Assembly: GCA_039908525.1 (NCBI GenBank)
Contig: JAMOAY010000018.1
Span: 1 to 64,000, forward strand
DNA: 64,000 nt
Direction: 5' to 3'
Source: Magnetaquicoccus sp039908525
Lineage (GTDB): Bacteria > Pseudomonadota > Magnetococcia > Magnetococcales > Magnetaquicoccaceae
In this document: positions 8,865 through 18,236 of the stretch, piece by piece
Numbering within the stretch: the first letter of the stretch is position 1
How the letters are laid out: every line of letters starts with the position of its first letter
Notes under the pieces: generated by a model
What the model was told of the DNA's origin: nothing
What the model saw: the letters and a program-made list of their open reading frames with translations, nothing else
Database searches by the model: none
Program-made: the position numbers and the translations under genes

Positions 8865-9409
8865 GCACGCCTCAGCGGTTCCTGCTGACCGGCCAGCCGG
8901 CTCCAGGTGACCAGATAACTGGTCCCGGAAATCAAGGTGGTAATCGCCGTCAACCCGATCAACGGCGCCAGCCAACTCTGCAGCGGGTCGAACACCGCCT
9001 GCCCCAGCACCAGGACCAGCAACCCCATCTGACTGACAGTATTCAATTTACTGATCCACAAGGGCTTGATCTGCAGACTGCCCGTCATCATCTGGTACAA
9101 CAGAGCCCCACCCACGATGACCACATCCCGGGTAACCACCAGCAGCGTCAACCAGAGGGGCAACCGTTCCAGAAAGGTCAGGGTGATGAAGCCCGACAGC
9201 AACAGAAACTTGTCGGCCAATGGATCCAGATACCGTCCCAGCTCGGTCTCCATGTGCAACCGCTTGGCGATAAAACCATCCAGGGCATCGGTCAACCCGG
9301 CGCAGACAAACAGCCACAAGGCCTCCTGCGGATGCTCCTCCAGGATCAGCCAGATCAGCAGAGGAACCGAAAGAATGCGCAGCAGTGACAGTATGTTGGG
9401 CAGATTCAT
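8861..9409 (-). CDS. CDP-alcohol phosphatidyltransferase (PgsA-like)
   Basis: A 182-residue membrane protein with five to six hydrophobic segments and the family signature spread over DALDGFIAKR...GRYLDPLADK (residues about 41-67), which carries the metal-binding aspartates. These enzymes join CDP-diacylglycerol to an alcohol; the signature spacing is that of phosphatidylglycerophosphate synthases. In alphaproteobacteria a paralogue sits in exactly this purM-hda locus and need not be the main PgsA, so I leave the symbol empty. It overlaps both neighbours by 4 bases. Confidence 0.85.
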   Translation of the reverse strand: MNLPNILSLLRILSVPLLIWLILEEHPQEALWLFVCAGLTDALDGFIAKRLHMETELGRYLDPLADKFLLLSGFITLTFLERLPLWLTLLVVTRDVVIVGGALLYQMMTGSLQIKPLWISKLNTVSQMGLLVLVLGQAVFDPLQSWLAPLIGLTAITTLISGTSYLVTWSRLAGQQEPLRRA

Positions 9410-10704
9410 GGCAGGAGCAGCTGCAACTCCACCGGTGTCGGTGGAGGGGGATGCGGCGGGTCGGCTCCTGCCCCTGATGGGTTGGTCCCTGCCTCCGGCG
9501 GGTCGGTTGCAACCGTCGGGTCGGCCGCCGCTGTCGGGCCGGGGCCGCTGACGCCCACCACCTGGACACCCAGGGAACGGATCATCTCCTGCAACTGGGC
9601 ATCCTGCCCCCTGAAGGTCATCTGCATGCTGGATTCGGTGGCCCGTTCCTCAACAAACTTCAGGTTGGCCACGCCAGGCATGGACCGCAACTTGTTGACA
9701 AACTGGGAAAACTGGGCCAGCTTGGGCCCATGGAGGATGCGCAACAGGACAACATGTTGCTGACCGGGATGGGCGGCATGGGCCTGCACCCATTGGTCCG
9801 CCATCTGTTGCAGCAGGGTGCGGGCCAGCACGGTGTAGGGACAGGTGCGGGTATCACCCTGCTCCACACAGCGATCGGGGGGGCTGGCGCTGGTCACCTC
9901 GGCCTGCAGGGGAGGCGGAGGAGGCGTGACATGTTCCGTTGTGCCGCCCAGCAGTTGAGCGCGCAAGATGTGACCTCCCTTCTTGTTGGCCGCTGCCTCT
10001 CCACCCGGGGTGACCAGTTGCAGGGCCACGGCCCACAGCTGGTTGGTGCCGTAGCGGGCCAGACTCCATTGCCGCACGGGCGCCGCCCCGGAGACCACCG
10101 CCTCCCAGGAGAGCTGGCCCATATCCTCCACATCCCCCATGGGGGTTACCACGGGCATGCCCAACCCCTTGCCCTCTTCCAGCAGGGCTTTCTGCAACAG
10201 TTGCTCGCCACGGGCCCGCTCTTCCGCACTGCCCCCCTGGCCCCGCACCATGAACAGCACGGCAGGATGGCGGCTCTCGTTGTAGGAGAGCCCTTTTTGC
10301 GCCAGGGCAGCAGCGATCCCTTTGGCGGAGAAGGTAACCTCCACCGCCAGCAGCAGCTGATTGGCCCGTTGGGTCTCGCTCACCACCTGCACCCGCTCGG
10401 TCAGGGATTTCATCCCCCGGCCCAGGGAGTCGAAAAATGGTTTTTCCCTTTCCAGATCGGCACGGCTGAACATGCGCTGCAGCAGACGGTCGAGGGCCAC
10501 TTTCTTGGCCTTTTCCATGCCAATGGTGCGGGGATCCTGATGGGCCGCCACCGGCAGAGGCACGCTGACCTCCGCCCCGACCTGATAAAATCCCGCCGCT
10601 TCCGCCACCACCCCGGCCATCGCTCCCCACAACACCAGCAACAGGAACAGCCCGCGACGGCAGATACTCCCGCTCCCCTCCAGAAATCGCTTTGTTGAAT
10701 TCAT
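9406..10704 (-). CDS. DUF2066 domain exported protein
   Basis: 432 residues with an N-terminal signal or anchor (about residues 17-37, LFLLLVLWGAMAGVVAEA). The following part (FYQVGAEVSVPLP... MEKAKKVALDRLLQRMF) is the DUF2066 start, and the family is fixed at this locus in alphaproteobacteria between purM and a CDP-alcohol transferase. The C-terminal 40 residues are a low-complexity Ala/Pro/Asp/Thr tail with ATDPPEAG-like units. The function is unknown. Its ATG is 168 bases from the divergent purM start, so the two share a promoter region. Confidence 0.8.
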   Translation of the reverse strand: MNSTKRFLEGSGSICRRGLFLLLVLWGAMAGVVAEAAGFYQVGAEVSVPLPVAAHQDPRTIGMEKAKKVALDRLLQRMFSRADLEREKPFFDSLGRGMKSLTERVQVVSETQRANQLLLAVEVTFSAKGIAAALAQKGLSYNESRHPAVLFMVRGQGGSAEERARGEQLLQKALLEEGKGLGMPVVTPMGDVEDMGQLSWEAVVSGAAPVRQWSLARYGTNQLWAVALQLVTPGGEAAANKKGGHILRAQLLGGTTEHVTPPPPPLQAEVTSASPPDRCVEQGDTRTCPYTVLARTLLQQMADQWVQAHAAHPGQQHVVLLRILHGPKLAQFSQFVNKLRSMPGVANLKFVEERATESSMQMTFRGQDAQLQEMIRSLGVQVVGVSGPGPTAAADPTVATDPPEAGTNPSGAGADPPHPPPPTPVELQLLLP

Positions 10705-10872
10705 GACCTCTCCCCATCGGCTGCCATTCCCTACCAGAGCGTCATAGTGTACCTTTTCGGGAGAGAATTACCAATAGCCGAATCGTCCGCAATCGTCGTT
10801 TTGCCGGGGTTCCTTGGCAGGGCATGGTGCCCCCGGACCGGCAGGAGCTTATGGAAAGGGAGAACAGAAACC

Positions 10873-11931
10873 ATGACAACCGCTGAGACAAAAACGGCCA
10901 TGACCTACCGGGAGGCCGGTGTGGACATCGAGGCTGGCAACCGGGTGGTCTCCTTGATCCGCGCTGCGGTTGCCTCCACCCACCGCCCGGAGGTCTGTTC
11001 CGATCTGGGGGGGTTTGGGGCGATGTTTCACCCCGACTGGAAAAAATATGTCGATCCGGTCCTGGTCTCCTCCACCGATGGAGTGGGCACCAAATTGAAG
11101 CTGGCTTTCCTCACCGGCCGTCTGGAGAGCGTCGGCATCGATCTGGTGGCGATGTCGGTCAACGATCTGGTGGTGCAGGGAGCGGAACCCTTGTTCTTCC
11201 TGGACTATTTCGCCACCGGTCGCCTGATGCCGGAGGAGGCTGCCACGGTCATCCAGGGTATCGCGGCGGGATGTCGACAGGCGGGCTGTGCCCTGATTGG
11301 AGGTGAAACGGCGGAGATGCCGGGTTTCTACCCGGACGGGGAGTTCGACCTGGCCGGTTTCGCGGTCGGCATCGTCGAAAAGAGTGGCATCATCGATGGG
11401 CGGAATATCGTGCCGGGGGACGGGGTGATCGGTCTGGCCTCTTCCGGCCCCCACTCCAACGGCTACTCTCTGATTCGCAAATTGGTATTGGAAGAGGGGG
11501 GGCCCGGGCTGGAAAGCCCGTTTGAGGGCAAGAGTCTGGGTGAGGTTCTGCTCACCCCCACCCGCATCTATGTGCGGCCCTTGCTGGCGCTGTTTCGGGA
11601 GGTGCCGGTCAAGGGGTTGGTGCACATCACGGGAGGTGGTTTCTGGGAAAACATTCCTCGGGTGTTGCCGGCGGGGGTGGGGGTGGAGTTGGACCGGCAG
11701 GCTTGGCCGCAGCCGGCCATTTTCTCCCTGTTGCAGCGTTTGGGACGGATCCGTGACGAGGAGATGTTGCGCACTTTCAACTGCGGTCTGGGCATGATCG
11801 TCGTGGTGGCCGCCGATCATGTCGATGCGGCCATCGCCCGTCTGCGTCAAGAGGGGGAGCAGGCCTGGCGGGTGGGACGGGTCGTACCGCGCCCGGAGGG
11901 CGATGGCCGAGCGGTGGTGATCCACCCTTGA
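10873..11931 (+). CDS. purM: Phosphoribosylformylglycinamidine cyclo-ligase (AIR synthetase)
   Basis: 352 residues from MTTAETKTAMTYREAGVD; the ATG at 10873 gives the family start and length (about 345) with GGAAAGGGAG upstream, while an earlier in-frame codon at 10747 adds an unrelated leader. Landmarks are SSTDGVGTKLKLA, NDLVVQGAEPLFFLDY, GGETAEMPGFY and HITGGGFWENIPR. It makes 5-aminoimidazole ribotide from FGAM using ATP, in purine synthesis. purN, often downstream, is absent here; the next gene converges from the other strand. Confidence 0.95.
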   Translation: MTTAETKTAMTYREAGVDIEAGNRVVSLIRAAVASTHRPEVCSDLGGFGAMFHPDWKKYVDPVLVSSTDGVGTKLKLAFLTGRLESVGIDLVAMSVNDLVVQGAEPLFFLDYFATGRLMPEEAATVIQGIAAGCRQAGCALIGGETAEMPGFYPDGEFDLAGFAVGIVEKSGIIDGRNIVPGDGVIGLASSGPHSNGYSLIRKLVLEEGGPGLESPFEGKSLGEVLLTPTRIYVRPLLALFREVPVKGLVHITGGGFWENIPRVLPAGVGVELDRQAWPQPAIFSLLQRLGRIRDEEMLRTFNCGLGMIVVVAADHVDAAIARLRQEGEQAWRVGRVVPRPEGDGRAVVIHP

Positions 11932-11973
11932 AGCCATGAAGCAGAAAAACTTTTTGTCCCGTACCCCCTGTTT

Positions 11974-12735
11974 TCAGCTCTGCGCCTCGTTCTCCTGGGC
12001 GGCGATCACCTTGGCGTATTTCATGAAGCTGTTGCAACAGCCGATGCCGATGTGCACCAATCCGGGCACACCATCCAGAAACCCCCGGCGCAGCAAATAA
12101 AATTTCATGAAACGCAACAAAGGACTCAGCAACAGCTGCCCCAGACCGACCCGACGACCACTGGCCAGCAGCTGTTCGGCCTGCAGGGTGGTATAGCGGT
12201 TCTGTTTGGCAAGATAATCGTCCAACGAGTGGGCCGATTCGTGCAGAAGATCCCCCGTCAGGCGACCCACGGTCTCCTGGGTCTCCACCTGTTCGTGGAT
12301 GGGATCACTGCTCCAGCGCCCGTGGTCCCGATGAAACAGACGCAGACTGAGATCGGGATACCCCTCCCCATGACGCAACCAGCGCCCCATGAACCGGTTG
12401 CAGCGGGGCATGCGATAGGCATGAAAGCGGGGCGCCTGCAACTCCTGCACGATCGCTTCTCGCAGGGGGTCGCTGACCCGCTCGTCGGCATCCAGACAGA
12501 GCACCCAGTCATGGGCCGCCCGCCGCACGGCGAACTGTTTTTGGGGACCATACCCCAGCCAGGGTTGGCTGATGATTTTTGCCCCGGCCGCGCGGGCCAG
12601 ATCCAGGGTACCATCCCGGCTGCCGGCATCGACGATCAGGATCTCATCGGCGAAGGCCACGCTGGCCAGACACGCCGGCAGAACGGCTGCGGCGTCACGG
12701 GTGATGATGACTGCGGAAAAAGGAAGCGTGGCCAA
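11974..12735 (-). CDS. Family 2 glycosyltransferase (WaaE/KdtX-like)
   Basis: 253 residues with a GT-A fold: SAVIITRDAAAVLPACLASV at the start, DEILIVDAGSRDGT, and the donor-binding VLCLDADERVS. The C-terminal part (SDPIHEQVE... RYTTLQAEQLL) is as in WaaE-type enzymes that add glucose or a related sugar to the LPS inner core. It has no signal or membrane anchor, so it acts at the cytoplasmic face. It is the last gene of the minus-strand polysaccharide group, 105 bases after the methyltransferase. The precise acceptor cannot be read from sequence. Confidence 0.85.
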   Translation of the reverse strand: MATLPFSAVIITRDAAAVLPACLASVAFADEILIVDAGSRDGTLDLARAAGAKIISQPWLGYGPQKQFAVRRAAHDWVLCLDADERVSDPLREAIVQELQAPRFHAYRMPRCNRFMGRWLRHGEGYPDLSLRLFHRDHGRWSSDPIHEQVETQETVGRLTGDLLHESAHSLDDYLAKQNRYTTLQAEQLLASGRRVGLGQLLLSPLLRFMKFYLLRRGFLDGVPGLVHIGIGCCNSFMKYAKVIAAQENEAQS

Positions 12736-12840
12736 TGATGGCTCCCTGCAGGGTTTAAAATAGTAAAAACAACAAAAACATATAGAACGACCACCCCGGT
12801 TCGACAGAGGCGAGATGATCCGAAAAACGATGGAATATCC

Positions 12841-13521
12841 CTATCCCTGCCGATCAAACAGGATGCCCAATCCCCGACTCAGCACCACATCCCACGCGCT
12901 CCTGGGCTGTTTCCAACGGATCCAGGGTCGGGCCGCAAACAGCGTTGGCAGATAGCCACGGGTTTTGAACCAGTTGGCCCAGGCGAGCGAAAAAGGGGAG
13001 CGCTCCGGCAGAAACAGGGCGGGGTCACGGGGTTCGGGCTGGCCAAGCAGAGACAAGTAGTTCTGCACATCCTCGCACAGGGTCCGCCGCCAGTAGAGAG
13101 GGTTGCTCTGGAAGATGACCACCCGGCGAGGATTGACCCGCTCGATGATCTCCTCAGGACGACTTAAATATACAAAAGTCTTTACAAACAACAAGGTATC
13201 CCAGCCACCCCGCAAAAGCCGGTCGATCCGTTCGTCCTGATCCAAGGCATCGGCGTTGCCGACCTCGGCCCCGACCCCTTTTTCATGGCACAGGGCGACG
13301 GCATGCCGGTTGATATCCATGCCATAACAGGCCCGGCCATGATCTTGCAGATATCTCAAGATCCTGCCGTTGCCACAACCGATCTCCAGCACCCGGCCCT
13401 GGCAGTGATCGGCCGCAAACGCCCGGCCTTTTTCCATGCGCATGTCCCGGTAGGGCGCCTGGCTCTTCTCTTCCAGCGCAGCGGCGCTCTCCCCGTCGGC
13501 CTGCTCAGACCCTGTCGACAT
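12841..13521 (-). CDS. Class I SAM-dependent methyltransferase
   Basis: 226 residues with the SAM-binding glycine motif VLEIGCGNGRILRYLQ (about residues 44-59) and the following acidic strand (YGMDINRH). The C-terminal part contains WFKTRGYLPTLF and a basic, aromatic tail. Placed between glycosyltransferase genes, it probably methylates a surface glycan or its precursor, though the substrate is inferred only from context. The ATG at 13521 is 27 bases after the upstream gene's stop. Confidence 0.75.
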   Translation of the reverse strand: MSTGSEQADGESAAALEEKSQAPYRDMRMEKGRAFAADHCQGRVLEIGCGNGRILRYLQDHGRACYGMDINRHAVALCHEKGVGAEVGNADALDQDERIDRLLRGGWDTLLFVKTFVYLSRPEEIIERVNPRRVVIFQSNPLYWRRTLCEDVQNYLSLLGQPEPRDPALFLPERSPFSLAWANWFKTRGYLPTLFAARPWIRWKQPRSAWDVVLSRGLGILFDRQG

Positions 13522-13548
13522 GCTCCCCTCTCCTTTTCCTGCACACCA

Positions 13549-14901
13549 TCAACGGTCCGTCCCGTCCAGACGGGCAATCTGTCCCAGGATGCGCCGCACC
13601 TCCGTGGGACGGATGGTCTTTTTCACCGTATCCCTGCGCGTGGCATATTTTTTGGGAAACAGTTTGTACTTGAGCAGCAGGGCGGGATCGAAGGTATACG
13701 GCAGATCCAGCAGGGATTTGATGCGCAGCTTGGCGGCCCGCCGATGATCTTCCAACTTGATCTGCGCGATGTCACAGCCCGGCGTGGTGGCCAGTGCATC
13801 GCGGATGATCCCGGCCACCCGTTGGCAGGTGTTGCCATCCAGAGGGGCGCACCAACGGTGCAGATGGGCCTGACGCCCGGCGGCAAAAGCCGGCTGCTCC
13901 GGATCCGCCAACTCCCTGGCCACCAGCGCCGGCAACTCCTGCGGGGCATGGCAGGAGACATTCAGGCTGGCAAAAGAATCACTGTGCCGCATGGGATGAC
14001 GGTCGAAAATCAAACTGATGGTGGGCTTGCCCGCGATCCAGCTCTCCAGGGTGGTGGTGCAATCCTCGACGGAGATGGTCAAATCGCTGGCCAGGATCAA
14101 ACGGGCAATGTTGCTTTTGGCATCCAGGCGGATATGGCTTTGCAAGTTCGACGGCAGGGAAGCGATCCAGGATTGATAGAATTCAATATTCTCACTGGGA
14201 TGGGGACGCAGAACCACCTCATAAAGACCCGTCTCCACCAGGGCGGTGATGTAGGCGGGTGTCGCCTGGCGGCGATGCTGCATGGACTGGATGCAGCCCC
14301 AGTAATCCTCGTAGGCCTTGATGCGCGGCGCCCAGGCCGAAAAAAACTGGTCCGCCGCGCTCTTGGGCAGTTCGCTGAAGCGTACCAGATCGAAATTGGT
14401 ACACAACAGGATCCGTTTCTTGCCGGCGGGAAGCTCTGGCAGCGGCTCGAACAGATGGGACCAGGGTTTGAAATAGTAGTCGAAACGGGGAATGCCGATC
14501 ACCTCCATGCGGGTCGTGGCCTCGTTGAAACCCGACTCCAGCAGGTAGCCCTTCAGCTCGGCGTGCCAGCAAAAATAGTGGTCGATATGGGCTTCGCTGT
14601 GGAAACGACCGGCGAGAAATTTCAACACCTCGCTGTTGTAGATCAACCCCTCGTTGGGCAGCACGGCCGTCAATACACCCAGTTTTTTCAACCGTTTCGA
14701 GTAGCTCACCAGATGGCTGGCCAGCAGATGGTTGAAGATGATCATCGCCGGTTTGTGTACCGCCAGCACCGCCTTGTAAGCCTCCAGGGGCTCCAGGTGG
14801 CAGGGAATGCCCAACCGTTGCAGGTGGTGCGCAATCAGGGCTGCGCCCAGCAAATCCCGCTTGCGGTTATCCACCAGCAACACGACGCTCTTTTTGTCCA
14901 T
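13549..14901 (-). CDS. Surface carbohydrate biosynthesis protein (glycosyltransferase-like)
   Basis: 450 residues from MDKKSVVLLVDNRKRDLLGA; this ATG overlaps the stop of the heptosyltransferase-like gene by one base (TGATG). The sequence has a two-domain, glycosyltransferase-B-like look: an N-terminal part that handles LAHHLQRLG- and LPNEGLIYNSE-type loops, and a C-terminal part with VVLRPHPSENIEFY, DLTISVEDCTTTLESWIAGKP and SLIFDRHP. This resembles the uncharacterised family annotated as surface carbohydrate biosynthesis protein. The exact reaction is unknown. Confidence 0.65.
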   Translation of the reverse strand: MDKKSVVLLVDNRKRDLLGAALIAHHLQRLGIPCHLEPLEAYKAVLAVHKPAMIIFNHLLASHLVSYSKRLKKLGVLTAVLPNEGLIYNSEVLKFLAGRFHSEAHIDHYFCWHAELKGYLLESGFNEATTRMEVIGIPRFDYYFKPWSHLFEPLPELPAGKKRILLCTNFDLVRFSELPKSAADQFFSAWAPRIKAYEDYWGCIQSMQHRRQATPAYITALVETGLYEVVLRPHPSENIEFYQSWIASLPSNLQSHIRLDAKSNIARLILASDLTISVEDCTTTLESWIAGKPTISLIFDRHPMRHSDSFASLNVSCHAPQELPALVARELADPEQPAFAAGRQAHLHRWCAPLDGNTCQRVAGIIRDALATTPGCDIAQIKLEDHRRAAKLRIKSLLDLPYTFDPALLLKYKLFPKKYATRRDTVKKTIRPTEVRRILGQIARLDGTDR

Positions 14902-16100
14902 CACCCACTCCCCTGTCCTGTTGCACCTGTCGTCTGCACCGCCCGGTCTTCCCCGCACAGCGGTCGCAACCGCTGCAGCACCTGGTCGAGAACGGGCAGC
15001 ACCTCGTCAACCTCCAACTCCTCCAGGCAACGGCTGATTTTTGTTCCATGACAGCCATCCCGACCACAGGAGACACACGCCCATGCCTTCTGGATCACCG
15101 TATGGGGCCCCGCCTGCTGCACGCCATTTTCGTGCGGGTAGGGGCTGCCCTGGCCCGCCCAGCCATTCGGCCACGGTCCCCAAAGCCGGGCGCCGGAGGG
15201 GCCGAACAACACCACGACCGGCACATCCAGGGCTGCGGCCACATGGGTCGGCGCCGTATCCACCCCGAAAAAAAGCCGACAGTGGGCCGTCAAGGCGGCC
15301 AACTGCCGAATGTCCAGGCGACCGCTCATCTCGATGGGCGTGGTGCGGCACAGGGAGACAATATGGCTGTTCTTCTGCCGTTCCTGAAGGGAAGGAGCGC
15401 TGGTCAATACCACCCGATAGCCTTGTTGCTGGATATGGTCGATGACCGTGGCCATGCCGCTGTCGGTCCAGCACTTGAACAACCAGCGGGAGGGGGGATG
15501 TACCTGTATCAAGGGTTGCACACCGTCCCAGCCCTGTTCAAGCAGTTGCCGCCGCACACTATCCCAGGCATCCGGGGAGACCGTCAACTCGACCCTGCGC
15601 GCCTCAAGGGTCTGCCCGGCGCCAATCAGGTGCAGGTTGCGGATGACCGTATGGGACTCCATCGGTTTGTCGTCCACGGTTTCCGTCAGCAGCAGGCGTC
15701 GCCAGGGTTTTTCGATCCGGCGCCGCAACCCGATCCGTCGGGGTGCCGCAGCCAAAAAACCGGCGATGATACCCCGGTCCCCCTCCGTGGTATTGATCAC
15801 CCAATCAAACCTTCGCGCACGCAGCGCCCGGTACCAACGCCACTGCCTCTGCAAAAAACGCCATCTTCCCTCCCCCGCCTGGCGCTGCGGAAAGGTCAAC
15901 ACCTCCTGCACGTGGGGATGCGCCTCCAGCATCACCGCACTGTCACGCTTCACCAGGGCACACACCTGGGCCTGTGGATGGCGGGCGTGCAGGGCGGAAA
16001 ACAACGGCCCGGTCAGCAGGACATCCCCCAGATGCCGGGACTTGATCACCAGAATCCGCGTGGGTTGGGCTGTTGCACGTCTCATGAGACGGGCTGCCAT
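14901..16100 (-). CDS. Family 9 glycosyltransferase (heptosyltransferase, WaaQ/WaaF-like)
   Basis: 399 residues. The GT9 hallmarks are present: ILVIKSRHLGDVLLTGPLFSA near residue 16, and FFGVDTAPTHVAAALDVPVVVLFGPS near 290, the ADP-heptose-binding region. A late CVSCGRDGCHG cysteine group follows, as in WaaQ-like proteins. It would transfer heptose to the LPS core. The first ATG (16100) gives a short leader (MAARLMRR) that lies over the remnant toxin gene, so the native start may have been changed by that rearrangement. Next gene overlaps by one base. Confidence 0.85.
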   Translation of the reverse strand: MAARLMRRATAQPTRILVIKSRHLGDVLLTGPLFSALHARHPQAQVCALVKRDSAVMLEAHPHVQEVLTFPQRQAGEGRWRFLQRQWRWYRALRARRFDWVINTTEGDRGIIAGFLAAAPRRIGLRRRIEKPWRRLLLTETVDDKPMESHTVIRNLHLIGAGQTLEARRVELTVSPDAWDSVRRQLLEQGWDGVQPLIQVHPPSRWLFKCWTDSGMATVIDHIQQQGYRVVLTSAPSLQERQKNSHIVSLCRTTPIEMSGRLDIRQLAALTAHCRLFFGVDTAPTHVAAALDVPVVVLFGPSGARLWGPWPNGWAGQGSPYPHENGVQQAGPHTVIQKAWACVSCGRDGCHGTKISRCLEELEVDEVLPVLDQVLQRLRPLCGEDRAVQTTGATGQGSG

Positions 16101-16156
16101 TGGTCAAACACGTACCATTTACACACCACACTGGCATCAACGATAAGGCTCGTCAT
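16082..16156 (-). pseudogene. Remnant of a PIN-domain (VapC/FitB-type) toxin, 24 codons left
   Basis: The ATG at 16156 lies inside the end of the antitoxin gene, the usual toxin-antitoxin overlap. It opens MTSLIVDASVVCKWYV, the first strand of a PIN-domain nuclease with its first catalytic Asp (D7). After about 15 residues the homology stops (FDQWQPVS) and a stop codon follows. The other acidic active-site residues and about 110 residues are missing, so no nuclease can be made. The break falls at the start of the heptosyltransferase gene. Confidence 0.75.
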
Positions 16157-16388
16157 TATCCCGCTCCTCGCGAATCCATTGCGCAGCGGTTGGCATGCCA
16201 GGAGGCAGCGCAGCAAATAACCGACAGATGGCATCCGCCTCCGACAGCAGATCTTCCCGGCCAGGAGAAACCGCCTCACTCAGGATCTCGCCCAGCATCT
16301 GTTCCAACGACTGACAACGCGCCGCCGCCTTGGCTTGGAGCCGTTCCACAATGCCACTTTCCACGTTGCGGATCACCAGTTCACCCAT
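16137..16388 (-). CDS. FitA-like ribbon-helix-helix antitoxin
   Basis: 83 residues from MGELVIRNVESGIVERLQAKA; an upstream in-frame codon at 16403 adds five residues. The start LVIRNVESGIVERL and SLEQMLGEILSEAV fit the Arc/FitA ribbon-helix-helix fold, in which the first strand binds DNA. Such proteins repress their own operon and neutralise a PIN toxin. Here the toxin that should follow is reduced to a stub, so the antitoxin is an orphan. The tail AAQWIREERDNDEPYR would be the toxin-binding part. Nearest genes are msbA upstream and a glycosyltransferase downstream. Confidence 0.78.
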   Translation of the reverse strand: MGELVIRNVESGIVERLQAKAAARCQSLEQMLGEILSEAVSPGREDLLSEADAICRLFAALPPGMPTAAQWIREERDNDEPYR

Positions 16389-16412
16389 CGTTTGCCTCCT
16401 CATCTCTGCAGA

Positions 16413-18236
16413 CTACCGTGCGGGTGGAGACGCCAGCTCCCGCTCTTGAAACTGCAGATAGTGAAAACGGGCATACTCCCCCTCCAGGGCCAGCAGATCG
16501 GCGTGGCTGCCCTCCTCGACGATCCGTCCCTCCCGCAGCACCACGATGCGATCGACATTCTGGATCGTCGACAGACGGTGGGCGATGACCAGACTGGTAC
16601 GCCCCTCCATGAGCCGCTCCAGGGCCTCCTGCACGGTGCGTTCGCTCTCCGTATCCAGGGCACTGGTGGCCTCGTCCAGGATCAGAATCGGGGCATTCTT
16701 CAACAGCGAACGGGCAATGGAGAGCCTCTGCCGCTGTCCTCCGGACAAACGCACACCGCGATCACCAATCACCGTATCAAAACCATCCGGCATGGCCTCG
16801 ATAAACTCCAGCGCGTTGGCGGCCCGCGCCGCAGCATACAACTCCTCCATGGAACGGTGCCGGTCCCCGTAGGCGATGTTGTTGCGCACGGTATCGTTGA
16901 ACAGGATCACCTCCTGGGTCACCACCGCGATCTGCGCCCGCAGGCTGCGCTGGGTCACATCGCGCAAATCGACCCCGTCGATCCGCACCGATCCCTCGGT
17001 ACAATCGAAAAAGCGCGGCACCAGACTGACCAGCGAGCTCTTGCCGCTGCCGCTGTGCCCCACGAACGCGACCCGCTCCCCCGCGCGGATGGTCAACTGG
17101 ATGCCATCCAGAACATCCGGCAACTCGGGCCGATAGCGAAAACGGACCTTCTCGAAACAGATGCTCTCCCTCAACGGCGCCAGGGGTTGGGCAGCGGCCC
17201 GATCCTGGATGGCGGGTTGCAGGTCCAGCAGTGCGAACAGCCGCCGGGCTGCGGCCAGACTCTCCTGCAGCTGATTGTTGATCGAGGTGAGGCTCTTGAC
17301 CGGATTATACGCCATCAACAAGGCGGTGATGAATGAAAAGAAGGTTCCGGTCGTGGTGGTGCCCGCCATCACCGCCTGGCCACCATAGAGGATCACCGCA
17401 CTGACCGCAAAACCTGCGATCATGTCCATGGCCGGGCTGGAGAGGGCCCGCACCTTGGCCGAGCGCAGGGTATTGTGCAGCATGCCCCGACTCAGCAGGC
17501 GAAAACGGGCCCGCTCGTAGCGCTCCATGCCGAACGCCTTGACAATCCGCTGCCCGGCGATGCTCTCCTCCAGGTGGGCGGTGATCCCCCCCATCAGCTC
17601 CTGCCGCACCCGGCTGAGCCTGCGCATCCGTCGCCCGAACAGATAGATCAAGGCGCCTGCCGCCGGCAAACCCACCAGGGAGACCACCGCCAGCTGCCAG
17701 TCCCGATAGAGCAGCACCCCCATCAGGATGATCACCGTAAACCCTTCCCGCAGCAGATTGGAGGTGACCGAAGAGGCGGCCCCCTTGAGCAGATTGGTAT
17801 CGTAGGTGATCCGGGAAATGATGCTGCCGGTGGCGTTGGCCTGAAAAAAACCCAGATCCATCGCCATCAAATGGCCGTAAAGCTGCACCTGCAGGTTGCG
17901 CACCACCCGCTGTCCCACCATCTCCATCAGGTAGGATTGTGCAAAATAGACCCCACCCCGCACCGCAAACAGGAGCAGCACCACCACCGGCAGCGAGGCC
18001 AGCATCACCTTGTCCTGTTCAATGAACACCTTGTCCAGAATCGGCTGCACCAGAAAGGCGATGGCGCCGTTGGTGGCCGCCAGGGCGATCATGCACCCAA
18101 AAGCCGGCAGCAGATACCAACGGTAGGGCCACACAAAACGCAAGAAGCGGATCAGCAGTTCTCTGTTGGAAAAGTCGGCGTGGGGTGCAACAAGATTCAG
18201 TTCGGCATGGGGGGAGCGTGTTTTTTTTTTGTTCAC
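16413..18236 (-). CDS. msbA: MsbA-type lipid A/polysaccharide ABC exporter
   Basis: About 607 residues: six-helix transmembrane domain (residues about 30-330) then one ATPase domain with Walker A GHSGSGKSS, signature LSGGQRQRLSIARSLL, Walker B ILILDEATSALD and the H-loop VIAHRLSTI. This is the MsbA layout, flipping lipid A-core across the inner membrane as a homodimer. I chose the GTG at 18236 (VNKKKTRS); a TTG at 18293 is the alternative and neither has a strong ribosome site. Codons 3-6 contain an A10 run. It heads the polysaccharide cluster together with glycosyltransferases. Confidence 0.9.
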   Translation of the reverse strand: MNKKKTRSPHAELNLVAPHADFSNRELLIRFLRFVWPYRWYLLPAFGCMIALAATNGAIAFLVQPILDKVFIEQDKVMLASLPVVVLLLFAVRGGVYFAQSYLMEMVGQRVVRNLQVQLYGHLMAMDLGFFQANATGSIISRITYDTNLLKGAASSVTSNLLREGFTVIILMGVLLYRDWQLAVVSLVGLPAAGALIYLFGRRMRRLSRVRQELMGGITAHLEESIAGQRIVKAFGMERYERARFRLLSRGMLHNTLRSAKVRALSSPAMDMIAGFAVSAVILYGGQAVMAGTTTTGTFFSFITALLMAYNPVKSLTSINNQLQESLAAARRLFALLDLQPAIQDRAAAQPLAPLRESICFEKVRFRYRPELPDVLDGIQLTIRAGERVAFVGHSGSGKSSLVSLVPRFFDCTEGSVRIDGVDLRDVTQRSLRAQIAVVTQEVILFNDTVRNNIAYGDRHRSMEELYAAARAANALEFIEAMPDGFDTVIGDRGVRLSGGQRQRLSIARSLLKNAPILILDEATSALDTESERTVQEALERLMEGRTSLVIAHRLSTIQNVDRIVVLREGRIVEEGSHADLLALEGEYARFHYLQFQERELASPPAR

